From NCBI GenBank assembly GCA_964531675.1, contig CAZHFW010000012.1, forward strand, positions 32,179 to 96,178: a stretch of 64,000 nucleotides of DNA, given 5' to 3'. Below, in pieces: positions 15,600 through 22,526 of the stretch. The first letter of the stretch is position 1; every line of letters begins with the position of its first letter. The position numbers and the translations under genes are program-made. This DNA is from CAZHFW01 sp964531675 (GTDB lineage Bacteria; Planctomycetota; Phycisphaerae; Phycisphaerales; UBA1924). The notes beneath the pieces are model-generated. The model saw nothing but the letters and a program-made list of their open reading frames with translations, searched no databases and had not been told where the DNA came from.

Positions 15600-16814
15600 A
15601 TGAACACCCGTTGCCTCGAACTCCGCCGGATCTCCTGGCTTTGTGCGCTGGGCGCCTCGATCACCCTGGTCGGCTGCGCCGGTCACGGCAACTACACCAC
15701 CGAGAAGATCAGCACCGCCAAGGAAAAGATGGAGATGATGAAGAGCGGGACCGAGTGGGAGATGGCCCGCCAGTCCTTCCTCGCGGGCGATCTCGATAAG
15801 GCCCTCAAGGCGGTCGATCGCTCCATCGCCATGAACCCGCAGGTCGCCAAGAGCCAGGTGCTCCGCGGCCGCATCATGTTCGAGAAGGGCAACATGGAGC
15901 AGGCCCTGGCCTCGCTCGAGAAGGCCCAGGCCATCGATCCCAGCGGCGCCGAGGCGTTCTACTACGCCGGTCTGGCGTACGAGCGCATGACGCTCCGCGA
16001 CAAGGCCCTCGAGCAGTATCAGAAGGCCGCGGAGCTTGAACCCTCCAACGCCCAGTACACGACGGTCTCCGCGGAGATGCTCATCGACCTGAACAGGCTC
16101 GATGACGCCAAGGAGTTCCTGACGTCGCGCTCCCAGACCTTCGAGCACAACGCCGCGGTGCGTCAGGTGCTCGGGCACATCGCGCTGATGCAGCAGGACC
16201 CCAAGGGGGCCGTGAAGCTCTTCGACGAGGCCCACCTGCTGGCGCCCGACGACATGCCCATCCTCGAGGATCTGGCCCGTGCGCAGATCAAGATCGAGGC
16301 ATGGGGTGACGCCGAGGCCAACCTGGCGCGTCTCCTGTCCAGCAAGGACTACCAGGAACGCCGCGACCTCATGCACCTCCGGGCCCGCGCGCTGACCGCG
16401 CTGGACCGCAAGCTCGAGGCCCGCGAGACGCTCCTCAAGCTCACCGATGGCCAGGCCGGCCAGAACGACGTCGAGGCGTGGATCGCGCTCGGACAGCTCT
16501 CCTACTCGATGAAAGACAACAACCGCGTCCGCCAGGCCTCGGGCCGCGTGATGGCGGTCGCGCCCAACCGCTCCGAGGGCTACATCCTCCGCGCCCTGCT
16601 GCTCCGCCGCTCGGGCGACTACACCGGCGCCGAAGAGATGGTCAACAAGGCTCTGGAGCGCAAGCAGGACGCCGAGTCGCTCGTGCTGCTCGGCCTGATC
16701 CAGCAGGACCAGAACCGGTTCCAGCAGGCCCGCGACACGTTCGCCAAGGCCATCAAGCTCGACCCCAAGAGCCAGGAAGCCAATCAGGCCCTCGCGTCGG
16801 TCCCGACCGAGTAA
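15600..16814 (+). CDS. TPR-repeat lipoprotein
   Basis: The 404-residue protein starts with a lipoprotein signal ('ISWLCALGASITLVGC', lipobox LVGC with Cys near residue 24). It is then almost entirely TPR helices: about eight units such as 'GDLDKALKAVDRSIAMNPQV', 'GNMEQALASLEKAQAIDPSG' and 'NRFQQARDTFAKAIKLDPKS'. ATG 15600 is chosen because it begins the signal; the frame is open a little upstream. TPR lipoproteins act as pilotins for secretins (PilF class), so a role in assembling the adjacent secretin is a reasonable inference, though this protein is longer than classical pilotins of about 250 residues. Confidence 0.88.
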   Translation: MNTRCLELRRISWLCALGASITLVGCAGHGNYTTEKISTAKEKMEMMKSGTEWEMARQSFLAGDLDKALKAVDRSIAMNPQVAKSQVLRGRIMFEKGNMEQALASLEKAQAIDPSGAEAFYYAGLAYERMTLRDKALEQYQKAAELEPSNAQYTTVSAEMLIDLNRLDDAKEFLTSRSQTFEHNAAVRQVLGHIALMQQDPKGAVKLFDEAHLLAPDDMPILEDLARAQIKIEAWGDAEANLARLLSSKDYQERRDLMHLRARALTALDRKLEARETLLKLTDGQAGQNDVEAWIALGQLSYSMKDNNRVRQASGRVMAVAPNRSEGYILRALLLRRSGDYTGAEEMVNKALERKQDAESLVLLGLIQQDQNRFQQARDTFAKAIKLDPKSQEANQALASVPTE

Positions 16815-16838
16815 GCCTTCTGAACAACGAGATCGAGG

Positions 16839-16874
16839 CAGGCCCGGGCCCACAGGCTCGGGCCTTCTCGTTTT
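16839..16874. terminator. Bidirectional-position terminator between convergent genes
   Basis: AGGCCCGGGCC and GGCTCGGGCCT pair around CACA, followed by TCTCGTTTT. It lies between the TPR lipoprotein (plus) and the peroxiredoxin gene (minus, stop at 16874). The T-run favours the plus direction. Confidence 0.75.
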
Positions 16875-17500
16875 CAGGCTTGATCTGCTCGGGATGGCTT
16901 TGCCGGACGCCGCGTCTTGAGCCACGCAAGCACATCGCTCGCGTTCTGATCGGGCGGGAACACGGGATACCAGAGCTGCACGATCCTGCCGCGATCGCAA
17001 TACCACGCCATCCGCTTGATGAGCGTGGTGGGGGAGCCCGACTCCACCGGGAACTCGAACGTCGGGAGCTTCATCGCGTCCACGAGCTTGAGCGAGCTGT
17101 CGCTCAGAAGCTCGAAAGGCACGTGCATCCGCTCTTTGAACTCGCGCTGATGCGCCGGCGTGTTCGTGCTCACGCCGAAGATGCGCACGCCCTGCATCAG
17201 GAACTCCTGATGCAGATCCCGAAACCCGCAGCTCTGCGGCGTGCATCCCCGCGCTCCCGGGATCGACTCCCAGGTCTCCCCCTGAAAGCCCAGCGCGGGA
17301 GGCTGTCCCGGCACGCCCGTGCGCGGATAGAAGAAGAGCACCGTGGGCGTGTCCGTCAGCTCACGGAGGTTGACCTGACGCCCCGAGGTTGACGTGAGCG
17401 TGACCCGCGCGATCGCCGCGTTCCACAGGTGATCGCCCGCGCCGTCATCGGTCGGTGTCGGGAGCTCCGTCGGGAGCTTGGTGGGATCGTGGGCGTTCAC
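16874..17500 (-). CDS. Peroxiredoxin (AhpC/TSA, BCP-related)
   Basis: The 208-residue protein is a thiol peroxidase of the Bcp-like group that reduces peroxides. The active-site region is 'VLFFYPRTGVPGQPPALG' followed by 'IPGARGCTPQSCGFRD'. The first Cys is the likely peroxidatic residue and the second, five residues later, a possible resolving residue. The insertion between 'FYPRTG' and 'PGARGCT' defines a recognised peroxiredoxin subgroup and is not damage. It starts with GTG, whose GTGA overlaps the stop of the GNAT gene (17497-17500), so the two are translationally coupled. It is the last gene of a seven-gene minus-strand run. Confidence 0.88.
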   Translation of the reverse strand: MNAHDPTKLPTELPTPTDDGAGDHLWNAAIARVTLTSTSGRQVNLRELTDTPTVLFFYPRTGVPGQPPALGFQGETWESIPGARGCTPQSCGFRDLHQEFLMQGVRIFGVSTNTPAHQREFKERMHVPFELLSDSSLKLVDAMKLPTFEFPVESGSPTTLIKRMAWYCDRGRIVQLWYPVFPPDQNASDVLAWLKTRRPAKPSRADQA

Positions 17501-17997
17501 GCCTTGGTTCCCAGGAGCTTCTCAAACTCCAGCTCATGGCGGATCGGGAGCCCTTCCAGGCCGACGCGAGGCGTCTCGGGCTTGAAGCGATCCCGCACCA
17601 GATCCACGATGCCGCGATGCAGGGCGCACAGGTCCCAGCCGCGCTTCTGATAAAAGCGGATCGCGCGGATGTTGTCGTTGGTGGTGGTCAGGAAAATGCG
17701 GGCGCATCCCGCCTTGCGGGCCTCGGCCTCCACCGCGTCAAGCAGCGCAGCACCGACTCCCGCGTTCTCGATGGCGGCACTCAGCGTGATGACCTCGCAC
17801 TGGTATCCGCCCGGATGAAAGTCGTAGGTCGCCAGCCCCGCGAACGCGCCGTCAATCTCCGCGATCAACGCGGGGATCTGGTCCGCGTCAAACCCGCGTG
17901 CGACCGACCAGATCTGGGTCGAGCCCCAATGGCGGGTCAGCTCCCGCTTGATCTGCTCCTGATCGGACGGCACTTTGGCGCGGATGCGGATGCCCAT
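17497..17997 (-). CDS. GNAT-family N-acetyltransferase
   Basis: The 166-residue protein is a GCN5-related acyl-CoA transferase. The acetyl-CoA-binding region is 'AGVGAALLDAVEAEARKAG', followed by 'ARIFLTTTNDNIRAIRFYQK' and 'RGW', the normal motif A/B arrangement. The substrate is unknown. The ATG at 17997 lies 5 bp after the aldehyde dehydrogenase stop (18003), and the gene overlaps the peroxiredoxin start by 4 bp. Confidence 0.88.
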   Translation of the reverse strand: MGIRIRAKVPSDQEQIKRELTRHWGSTQIWSVARGFDADQIPALIAEIDGAFAGLATYDFHPGGYQCEVITLSAAIENAGVGAALLDAVEAEARKAGCARIFLTTTNDNIRAIRFYQKRGWDLCALHRGIVDLVRDRFKPETPRVGLEGLPIRHELEFEKLLGTKA

Positions 17998-18002
17998 CGG
18001 AA

Positions 18003-19646
18003 TCAGATCTCGAGGTACGCCTTCAGACCCTGGAGCCCGCCCTCGCGGCCGAATCCGCTCTCGCGGTAGCCTCCGAAGGGACTGGCCGGGTCGAACTTGT
18101 TGTAGGTGTTGCACCAGATCACGCCAGCCTTGAGCTGCCGCGCGATGTCCAGGATCTTGGAGCCCTTGTCGGTCCAGATGCCCGCCGCCAGCCCGTAAGG
18201 CGTGTTGTTGGCCCGCGTGACCGCTTCCTCCGGCGTGCGGAAGCTCATTACGCTCAGCACCGGCCCGAAGATCTCCTCACGCGCGATCGTGTGGCTCGGC
18301 TGCACGTTCGTGAAGAAGCAGGGCTTGCAGAAGAACCCCTTCGCGGGGAGCTTGGAAGGATTGGGATCGTGGAGCTCGGCGCCTTCCTCGGGTCCGACCT
18401 TGAGGTAGTGCTTCACCTTCTCGAGCTGCGCGAGGCTGTTCACCGCGCCCACATCGGTGTTCTTGTCCATCGGCTCGCCCACGCGGAGGGACTTCATCCG
18501 CAATGTGAGCTTGCGGATCACCGTCGGCAGAATCGACTCCTGCACCAGCAGCCTCGATCCCGCACAGCAGACTTCGCCCTGATTGAAGTAGATCCCGCCG
18601 ATGATGCCCTCGATCGCCTGATCGATGGGCGCATCCTCGAAGATGATGTGGGGCGACTTGCCACCAAGCTCGAGCGTGAGCCGCTTGAGCTTGCCCTCGG
18701 CGTTCGGGCTCGCGCACGCGGCAGCAATCTTCTTGCCGACTTCCGTCGATCCCGTGAACGCGACCTTGTCGATGCCCGGATGGGAAACCAGCGCGGCGCC
18801 GGTCCGGCCGTCACCTGTGACGATGTTCACCACGCCGGGCGGGAGTCCGCACTCGGCGATGATCTCAGCCAAGCGCAGCGCGGTCAGAGGCGTCGTTTCC
18901 GCGGGCTTGAGCACGCACGTGTTGCCGCACGCCAGCGCCGGCGCGAGCTTCCAGGCCGCCATCAGCAGCGGGAAGTTCCACGGAATGACTTGCCCGCACA
19001 CGCCGACCGGCCTCGGGTTCCTGCCGCCGAACGCGTAGGGAAGCTTGTCCGCCCATCCCGCGTAGTAGAAGAAGTGGGCCGCGACCAAGGGCACATCCAC
19101 ATCGCGGGACTCCTTGATGGGCTTGCCCGAATCCATCGTCTCCAGGATCGCAAGCTCGCGGGCCCGCTCCTGAATCCGCCTTGCGATGCGGAAGATGTAC
19201 TTGGCGCGCTCGCTCGGGGCCAGACCAGCCCAGGCAGGCAACGCCGCCCGCGCCGCCCGCACCGCCTTGTCCACATCCGCGTCCGACGCCTGCGCCACGC
19301 GTGACAGCACCGCTTCGCTGGCGGGATTGATCGTCTCAAAGTGCGAGGGACCGGAACCCGTCGGCTCCACGAACTCGCCATTGATGAAGAGCCCATACTT
19401 GGGCGCGATCGTGACCTTCACCGTCTCTGGCGCCGGCGCGTAATCCCATGCAACGCGCGCCGAGCCATTCCGTCCGAGCCTCTCGCGCAAGCGAGAGGAC
19501 TCCTGGCTCTTGGCCTTCTCGCCATTCACCGTCCCGTTCCGCCCAGTCCCATTCAGATGCACGCTCCCCGCGTTGCGGCTCGATGCGGTGCTCCGCTTGG
19601 AACCAGCCTTCTTGCCCCGGGTTGCTGCTGCTTTGGTACGCGCCAT
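18003..19646 (-). CDS. NAD(P)-dependent aldehyde dehydrogenase with repeat-bearing N-terminal extension
   Basis: An ALDH-superfamily enzyme that oxidises aldehydes to acids; substrate unknown. Catalytic features are complete: 'QVIPWNFPLLMAAWKLAPAL', 'VAFTGSTEVGK', the general base in 'LELGGKSPHIIFEDA', the nucleophile in 'NQGEVCCAGSR' and 'EEIFGPVLSVM'. It has 547 residues against about 480-500 for the family. The extra 55-60 N-terminal residues are basic and low-complexity ('ARTKAAATRGKKAGSKRSTA') and include 'SSRLRERLGR', the translation of a dispersed palindrome at 19472-19500. The conserved enzyme begins at about 'YGLFINGEFVEP'. The upstream gene ends 4 bp before this start. Confidence 0.93.
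   Translation of the reverse strand: MARTKAAATRGKKAGSKRSTASSRNAGSVHLNGTGRNGTVNGEKAKSQESSRLRERLGRNGSARVAWDYAPAPETVKVTIAPKYGLFINGEFVEPTGSGPSHFETINPASEAVLSRVAQASDADVDKAVRAARAALPAWAGLAPSERAKYIFRIARRIQERARELAILETMDSGKPIKESRDVDVPLVAAHFFYYAGWADKLPYAFGGRNPRPVGVCGQVIPWNFPLLMAAWKLAPALACGNTCVLKPAETTPLTALRLAEIIAECGLPPGVVNIVTGDGRTGAALVSHPGIDKVAFTGSTEVGKKIAAACASPNAEGKLKRLTLELGGKSPHIIFEDAPIDQAIEGIIGGIYFNQGEVCCAGSRLLVQESILPTVIRKLTLRMKSLRVGEPMDKNTDVGAVNSLAQLEKVKHYLKVGPEEGAELHDPNPSKLPAKGFFCKPCFFTNVQPSHTIAREEIFGPVLSVMSFRTPEEAVTRANNTPYGLAAGIWTDKGSKILDIARQLKAGVIWCNTYNKFDPASPFGGYRESGFGREGGLQGLKAYLEI
19472..19500. repeat. Dispersed palindrome inside the aldehyde dehydrogenase coding sequence
   Basis: The core CCTCTCGCGCAAGCGAGAGG, preceded by GTCCGAG, is identical to the left hairpin of the duplicated element at 5350 and 5533. 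Here it is translated in frame as part of the low-complexity N-terminal extension. Confidence 0.85.
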
Positions 19647-19650
19647 GGGC

Positions 19651-20436
19651 TCATGGTACGGGACTTTGGCCCTCGGGGAGGGCCGTTTCGGCGCCCGCCG
19701 GGCCCTCCAGGCCAAGCCCCGAAATCTCCTTGCCGCACTCCGGGCACCGGGGCAGCCTGCCTTCCGGGGCGTGGATTGCGTACCGGCACTTCGGGCAAAG
19801 CCCCCGCCTGAGCCTGAGCCTACCTCGCAGGCCGATGAGCGTCGTCTTGGTGAGCACGATCAGGCCCGCGACCAGAGCCGCGTGCACCGCAAATCCCCAC
19901 GTCGGGCGTCCCGGCAGGAACCACTCCTGGGCGCCGAATCCTCCCGAGAAGAACCCCGCGGGCTTGGAGATCCAGTGTGACGGCAGCCAGATCACGCCCG
20001 ACGTATACCGCTGGGACGACCGCGCCCCGGGGTTGTTGATCTGATCCTCTCCGATCAGCGCGTGCGTACCCCGCATGGTCGTCCAGGGCCAACCCGCCCG
20101 CATCGCGGCACACTCCATCACGTAGCGCTCGTGCCCCTCCGCCGCTGCGGCGCCCGGGGACTCGATCCACTCCCACGCCAAGCCGAGCGTCGGGACGTTC
20201 TCGCGCGACACCAGGAATCGCGTCATCTCTCCACGGCTCAAGCCCGGCTCCGGATAGCTCGCCAGCTCGGGCAACGGCGCATGGTCGACATAGGCCCGCA
20301 TGTCATACAGGTTGGGCGAACGGATCGCCCAATACGCCACCGGCCCCCAGGCGCTGAGCAACGCGCTGCAGCATCCGAAGATGATCGCGACGATCACCAG
20401 CTTCCAAAGTCTGGCTTTGCTCTGCGTCCGGCGCAC
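19651..20436 (-). CDS. Membrane protein with C-terminal zinc ribbon
   Basis: With the GTG at 20436 the protein has 261 residues. It has an N-terminal membrane segment ('LWKLVIVAIIFGCCSALLSA'), a second near residue 190 ('GFAVHAALVAGLIVLTKTTL') and a C-terminal zinc-ribbon ('CPKCRYAI...RCPECGKEI'). The frame is open to 20541, but starting there would overlap deoC by 55 bp and add a basic segment, so 20436 is preferred. Function is unknown. A similar combination of zinc ribbon and membrane segments occurs at 24772, on the other side of the same gene cluster. It ends 4 bp before the aldehyde dehydrogenase start. Confidence 0.75.
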   Translation of the reverse strand: MRRTQSKARLWKLVIVAIIFGCCSALLSAWGPVAYWAIRSPNLYDMRAYVDHAPLPELASYPEPGLSRGEMTRFLVSRENVPTLGLAWEWIESPGAAAAEGHERYVMECAAMRAGWPWTTMRGTHALIGEDQINNPGARSSQRYTSGVIWLPSHWISKPAGFFSGGFGAQEWFLPGRPTWGFAVHAALVAGLIVLTKTTLIGLRGRLRLRRGLCPKCRYAIHAPEGRLPRCPECGKEISGLGLEGPAGAETALPEGQSPVP

Positions 20437-20485
20437 CGCCGTAGGACGCGCACGCCCTCGCTTTGTTCCGGCCCAGCCGCCAGGC

Positions 20486-21493
20486 TCACGCTTCCGAGAA
20501 GTCGTACCCCGCGACGTACTTGCCGCTCTCGAGCCACGCAAGCTGCCTGAGGATGTCGTTGGTCAGGGTGCTGGCACCGAAACGGAAGTACGCCGGGGTC
20601 AGCCAGGCGTCTCCCGCGTCGAGCACGCCGAGGGTTTCCTTCACCATGACCAGATAGTGCAGCGCCTGCTTGGCGGTGCGGATTCCTCCCGCGGGCTTCA
20701 CGCCCACGATCCGGCCGGTCTTGAGATACCAATCGCGCACCGCTTCGAGCATCACCAGCGTCACAGGCATGGTCGCCGCGGGCTGGACCTTTCCCGTGCT
20801 GGTCTTGATGAAATCTGGCGTGCCCTCGGTGCCATACGCGTCGTCCACCTCGGCCATCGCGCGGATCGCCAGATCGCTGGCCCGCCTCACATTGTCGAGC
20901 GTCTCGAGCTCGCCCGTCTCCAGAATGACCTTCAGGTGAACCGGCTTTCCCCCCTCTGAGCCTTGCCCCTCCGTGCCTCCGTGCCTCCGTGCCTTCATCC
21001 CTTCCTCAACGCACACCCGCTTGACCTGCCTGATCTCTTCCGCGACTTCGTCATAGCGTCCCGCCAGGAACGCGCCGCGGTTGATGACCATGTCGATCTC
21101 ATCCGCGCCGTCGCGGATGGCCAGCCGCACATCATCAAGCCTGACTTCGAGCGGATATTGCCCGCTCGGGAAGCCTGTTGCGACCGATGCGATGTGGATG
21201 CCGGTGCCCGCGAGTTCCTTGGCCGCGACCTTCACCATCTTCGGGTACACGCACACCGCGGCGACCGGAGGAAGCGCGACGCCTTCCTTGTCGCGTCCAG
21301 GCAGGGCCGCTTTCCTGCAAAGAGAGCGGACCTTCTCGGGAGAGTCCTTGCCTTCGAGCGTGGTCTGATCCACCATCGACAACGCGAGCAAGAGGCCCTG
21401 CTTCTTGGCGCTCGACTTGATCGAACGCTTGGTGAACGAGGCCGCCCGTTCCGCAGCCATCACCGCATCAACCGGTGGGGAGTCGTGTCGCAT
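20486..21493 (-). CDS. deoC: Deoxyribose-phosphate aldolase with an in-frame repeat insertion
   Basis: DeoC cleaves 2-deoxyribose-5-phosphate to acetaldehyde and glyceraldehyde-3-phosphate in deoxynucleoside catabolism. The 335-residue protein has the class I aldolase signature: 'GADEIDMVINRGAF' (Asp), the Schiff-base Lys in 'DFIKTSTGK' and the second Lys in 'GVKPAGGIRT'. An aldehyde dehydrogenase lies two genes downstream and could take the acetaldehyde, which is inference. Between helix and strand (about residues 164-184) the sequence 'KARRHGGTEGQGSEGG' is inserted, encoded by a GGCACGGAG array. It falls just before 'LKVILETGEL', a surface loop position in the family. The start overlaps the hydrolase gene by 26 bp; an ATG at 21460 would avoid that. 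Confidence 0.92.
   Translation of the reverse strand: MRHDSPPVDAVMAAERAASFTKRSIKSSAKKQGLLLALSMVDQTTLEGKDSPEKVRSLCRKAALPGRDKEGVALPPVAAVCVYPKMVKVAAKELAGTGIHIASVATGFPSGQYPLEVRLDDVRLAIRDGADEIDMVINRGAFLAGRYDEVAEEIRQVKRVCVEEGMKARRHGGTEGQGSEGGKPVHLKVILETGELETLDNVRRASDLAIRAMAEVDDAYGTEGTPDFIKTSTGKVQPAATMPVTLVMLEAVRDWYLKTGRIVGVKPAGGIRTAKQALHYLVMVKETLGVLDAGDAWLTPAYFRFGASTLTNDILRQLAWLESGKYVAGYDFSEA
20966..20997. repeat. 9-bp tandem array (GGCACGGAG on the minus strand) inside deoC
   Basis: About three copies of CTCCGTGCC read on the plus strand form the core of an in-frame insertion in deoC. The same unit makes the intergenic array at 114-150. Because the unit is 9 bp, copy-number change keeps the reading frame. 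Confidence 0.85.
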
Positions 21494-22433
21494 GGCCTGA
21501 TTCTACGACGTTCAGGCGGATCGCGCGAACAAGCGTTGCCACCGGGTCCGTGGGCGTGCCCTCGCCCGACCACACGTCGTTGTGGCCCTTGCCGGCGACG
21601 CCCACATAGCTGCCGTGGGCCATTTCCGCGATCTTCCGGCCGTCCGCAGGTGGGCAGATGTCGTCAAGCTCGCCATGCACGATCAGGACCTTGCATGACG
21701 GGGAGCTCGCCCGGAGCCTCACCGCGTGCTCGGCGCGGTCGAAGCCCCGCCAGCGGACGCCGATGCCATTGCCGAGCCCGATGATCCACAAGGCGGGCAT
21801 GAGCGTCAGGCGGTGGGGGAGGCCGTAGAGCGTCAGGACGTTTCGCGCGGGCGTCCAGGGTTGCCTATATGGGCTCTCTGCGATGACCGCGTGCACGCGC
21901 TCGGGCGACCGCGCCGCCGCGGCAAGGCTCAAGCCCGCGCCGAGCGACCACCCGAAGAGCACGATCGGCCGGGTCTCCTGTCGCCTGAGCTCGTCGAGCA
22001 GATCGATGAGCACATCGACTTCGCCCACGCCGAGCGTGAAGCGGGGCCTGCGCGACGACTCTCCATGCCCAGGCAGATCGAGCGCCACGATCCGCGCCGC
22101 ATCATCCAGTGCCGGAAGCCTCGAGAGCGTGCCGAGCTTGGAATCTCCCCAGCCATGCACGAGCACGACGATCGGCGCCCCAGCGTCCGACTTCGCCAAG
22201 CCTTCAACGTCCCAGATCGGGAACTCACCCCCGCCGGATTTCAGAGTCCACGTCGAGAACGCGCGGGGCGTCGCCAGCTCGCCCGGATCGCCCGCCTTCC
22301 CGCGCGCCACCGCACTGGCGTACGTCCGCCGCGGCGGGTGCGTGAGCAGACGCACCGTCATCAGGACCACGCACGCCCAAAGCGTCGCCAGGCCCACCAG
22401 CAGCAGAATGATCAGCCCGAGGGCCCCGTGCAT
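21468..22433 (-). CDS. Membrane-anchored alpha/beta hydrolase
   Basis: The 321-residue protein begins with a transmembrane segment ('LGLIILLLVGLATLWACVVL') and then an alpha/beta-hydrolase domain. It has the oxyanion region 'VVLVHGWGDSKLG', the nucleophile elbow 'FGWSLGAG' (Ser near residue 167), a candidate acid in 'HGELDDICPP' and His in 'KGHNDVW'. All three triad positions are present. The substrate is unknown; such anchored serine hydrolases are often lipases or esterases. It lies between rseP and deoC in the same direction. Confidence 0.85.
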   Translation of the reverse strand: MHGALGLIILLLVGLATLWACVVLMTVRLLTHPPRRTYASAVARGKAGDPGELATPRAFSTWTLKSGGGEFPIWDVEGLAKSDAGAPIVVLVHGWGDSKLGTLSRLPALDDAARIVALDLPGHGESSRRPRFTLGVGEVDVLIDLLDELRRQETRPIVLFGWSLGAGLSLAAAARSPERVHAVIAESPYRQPWTPARNVLTLYGLPHRLTLMPALWIIGLGNGIGVRWRGFDRAEHAVRLRASSPSCKVLIVHGELDDICPPADGRKIAEMAHGSYVGVAGKGHNDVWSGEGTPTDPVATLVRAIRLNVVESGHATRLPTG

Positions 22434-22526
22434 CGCGTCTCCCGTCCCGTCCGCGCGTGCCGCAGCCGGAAGGCACAGGGTACCGCGTTCAGCTCGCCAA
22501 GGCCCGTTTCCCGATCACCGGAGCGT

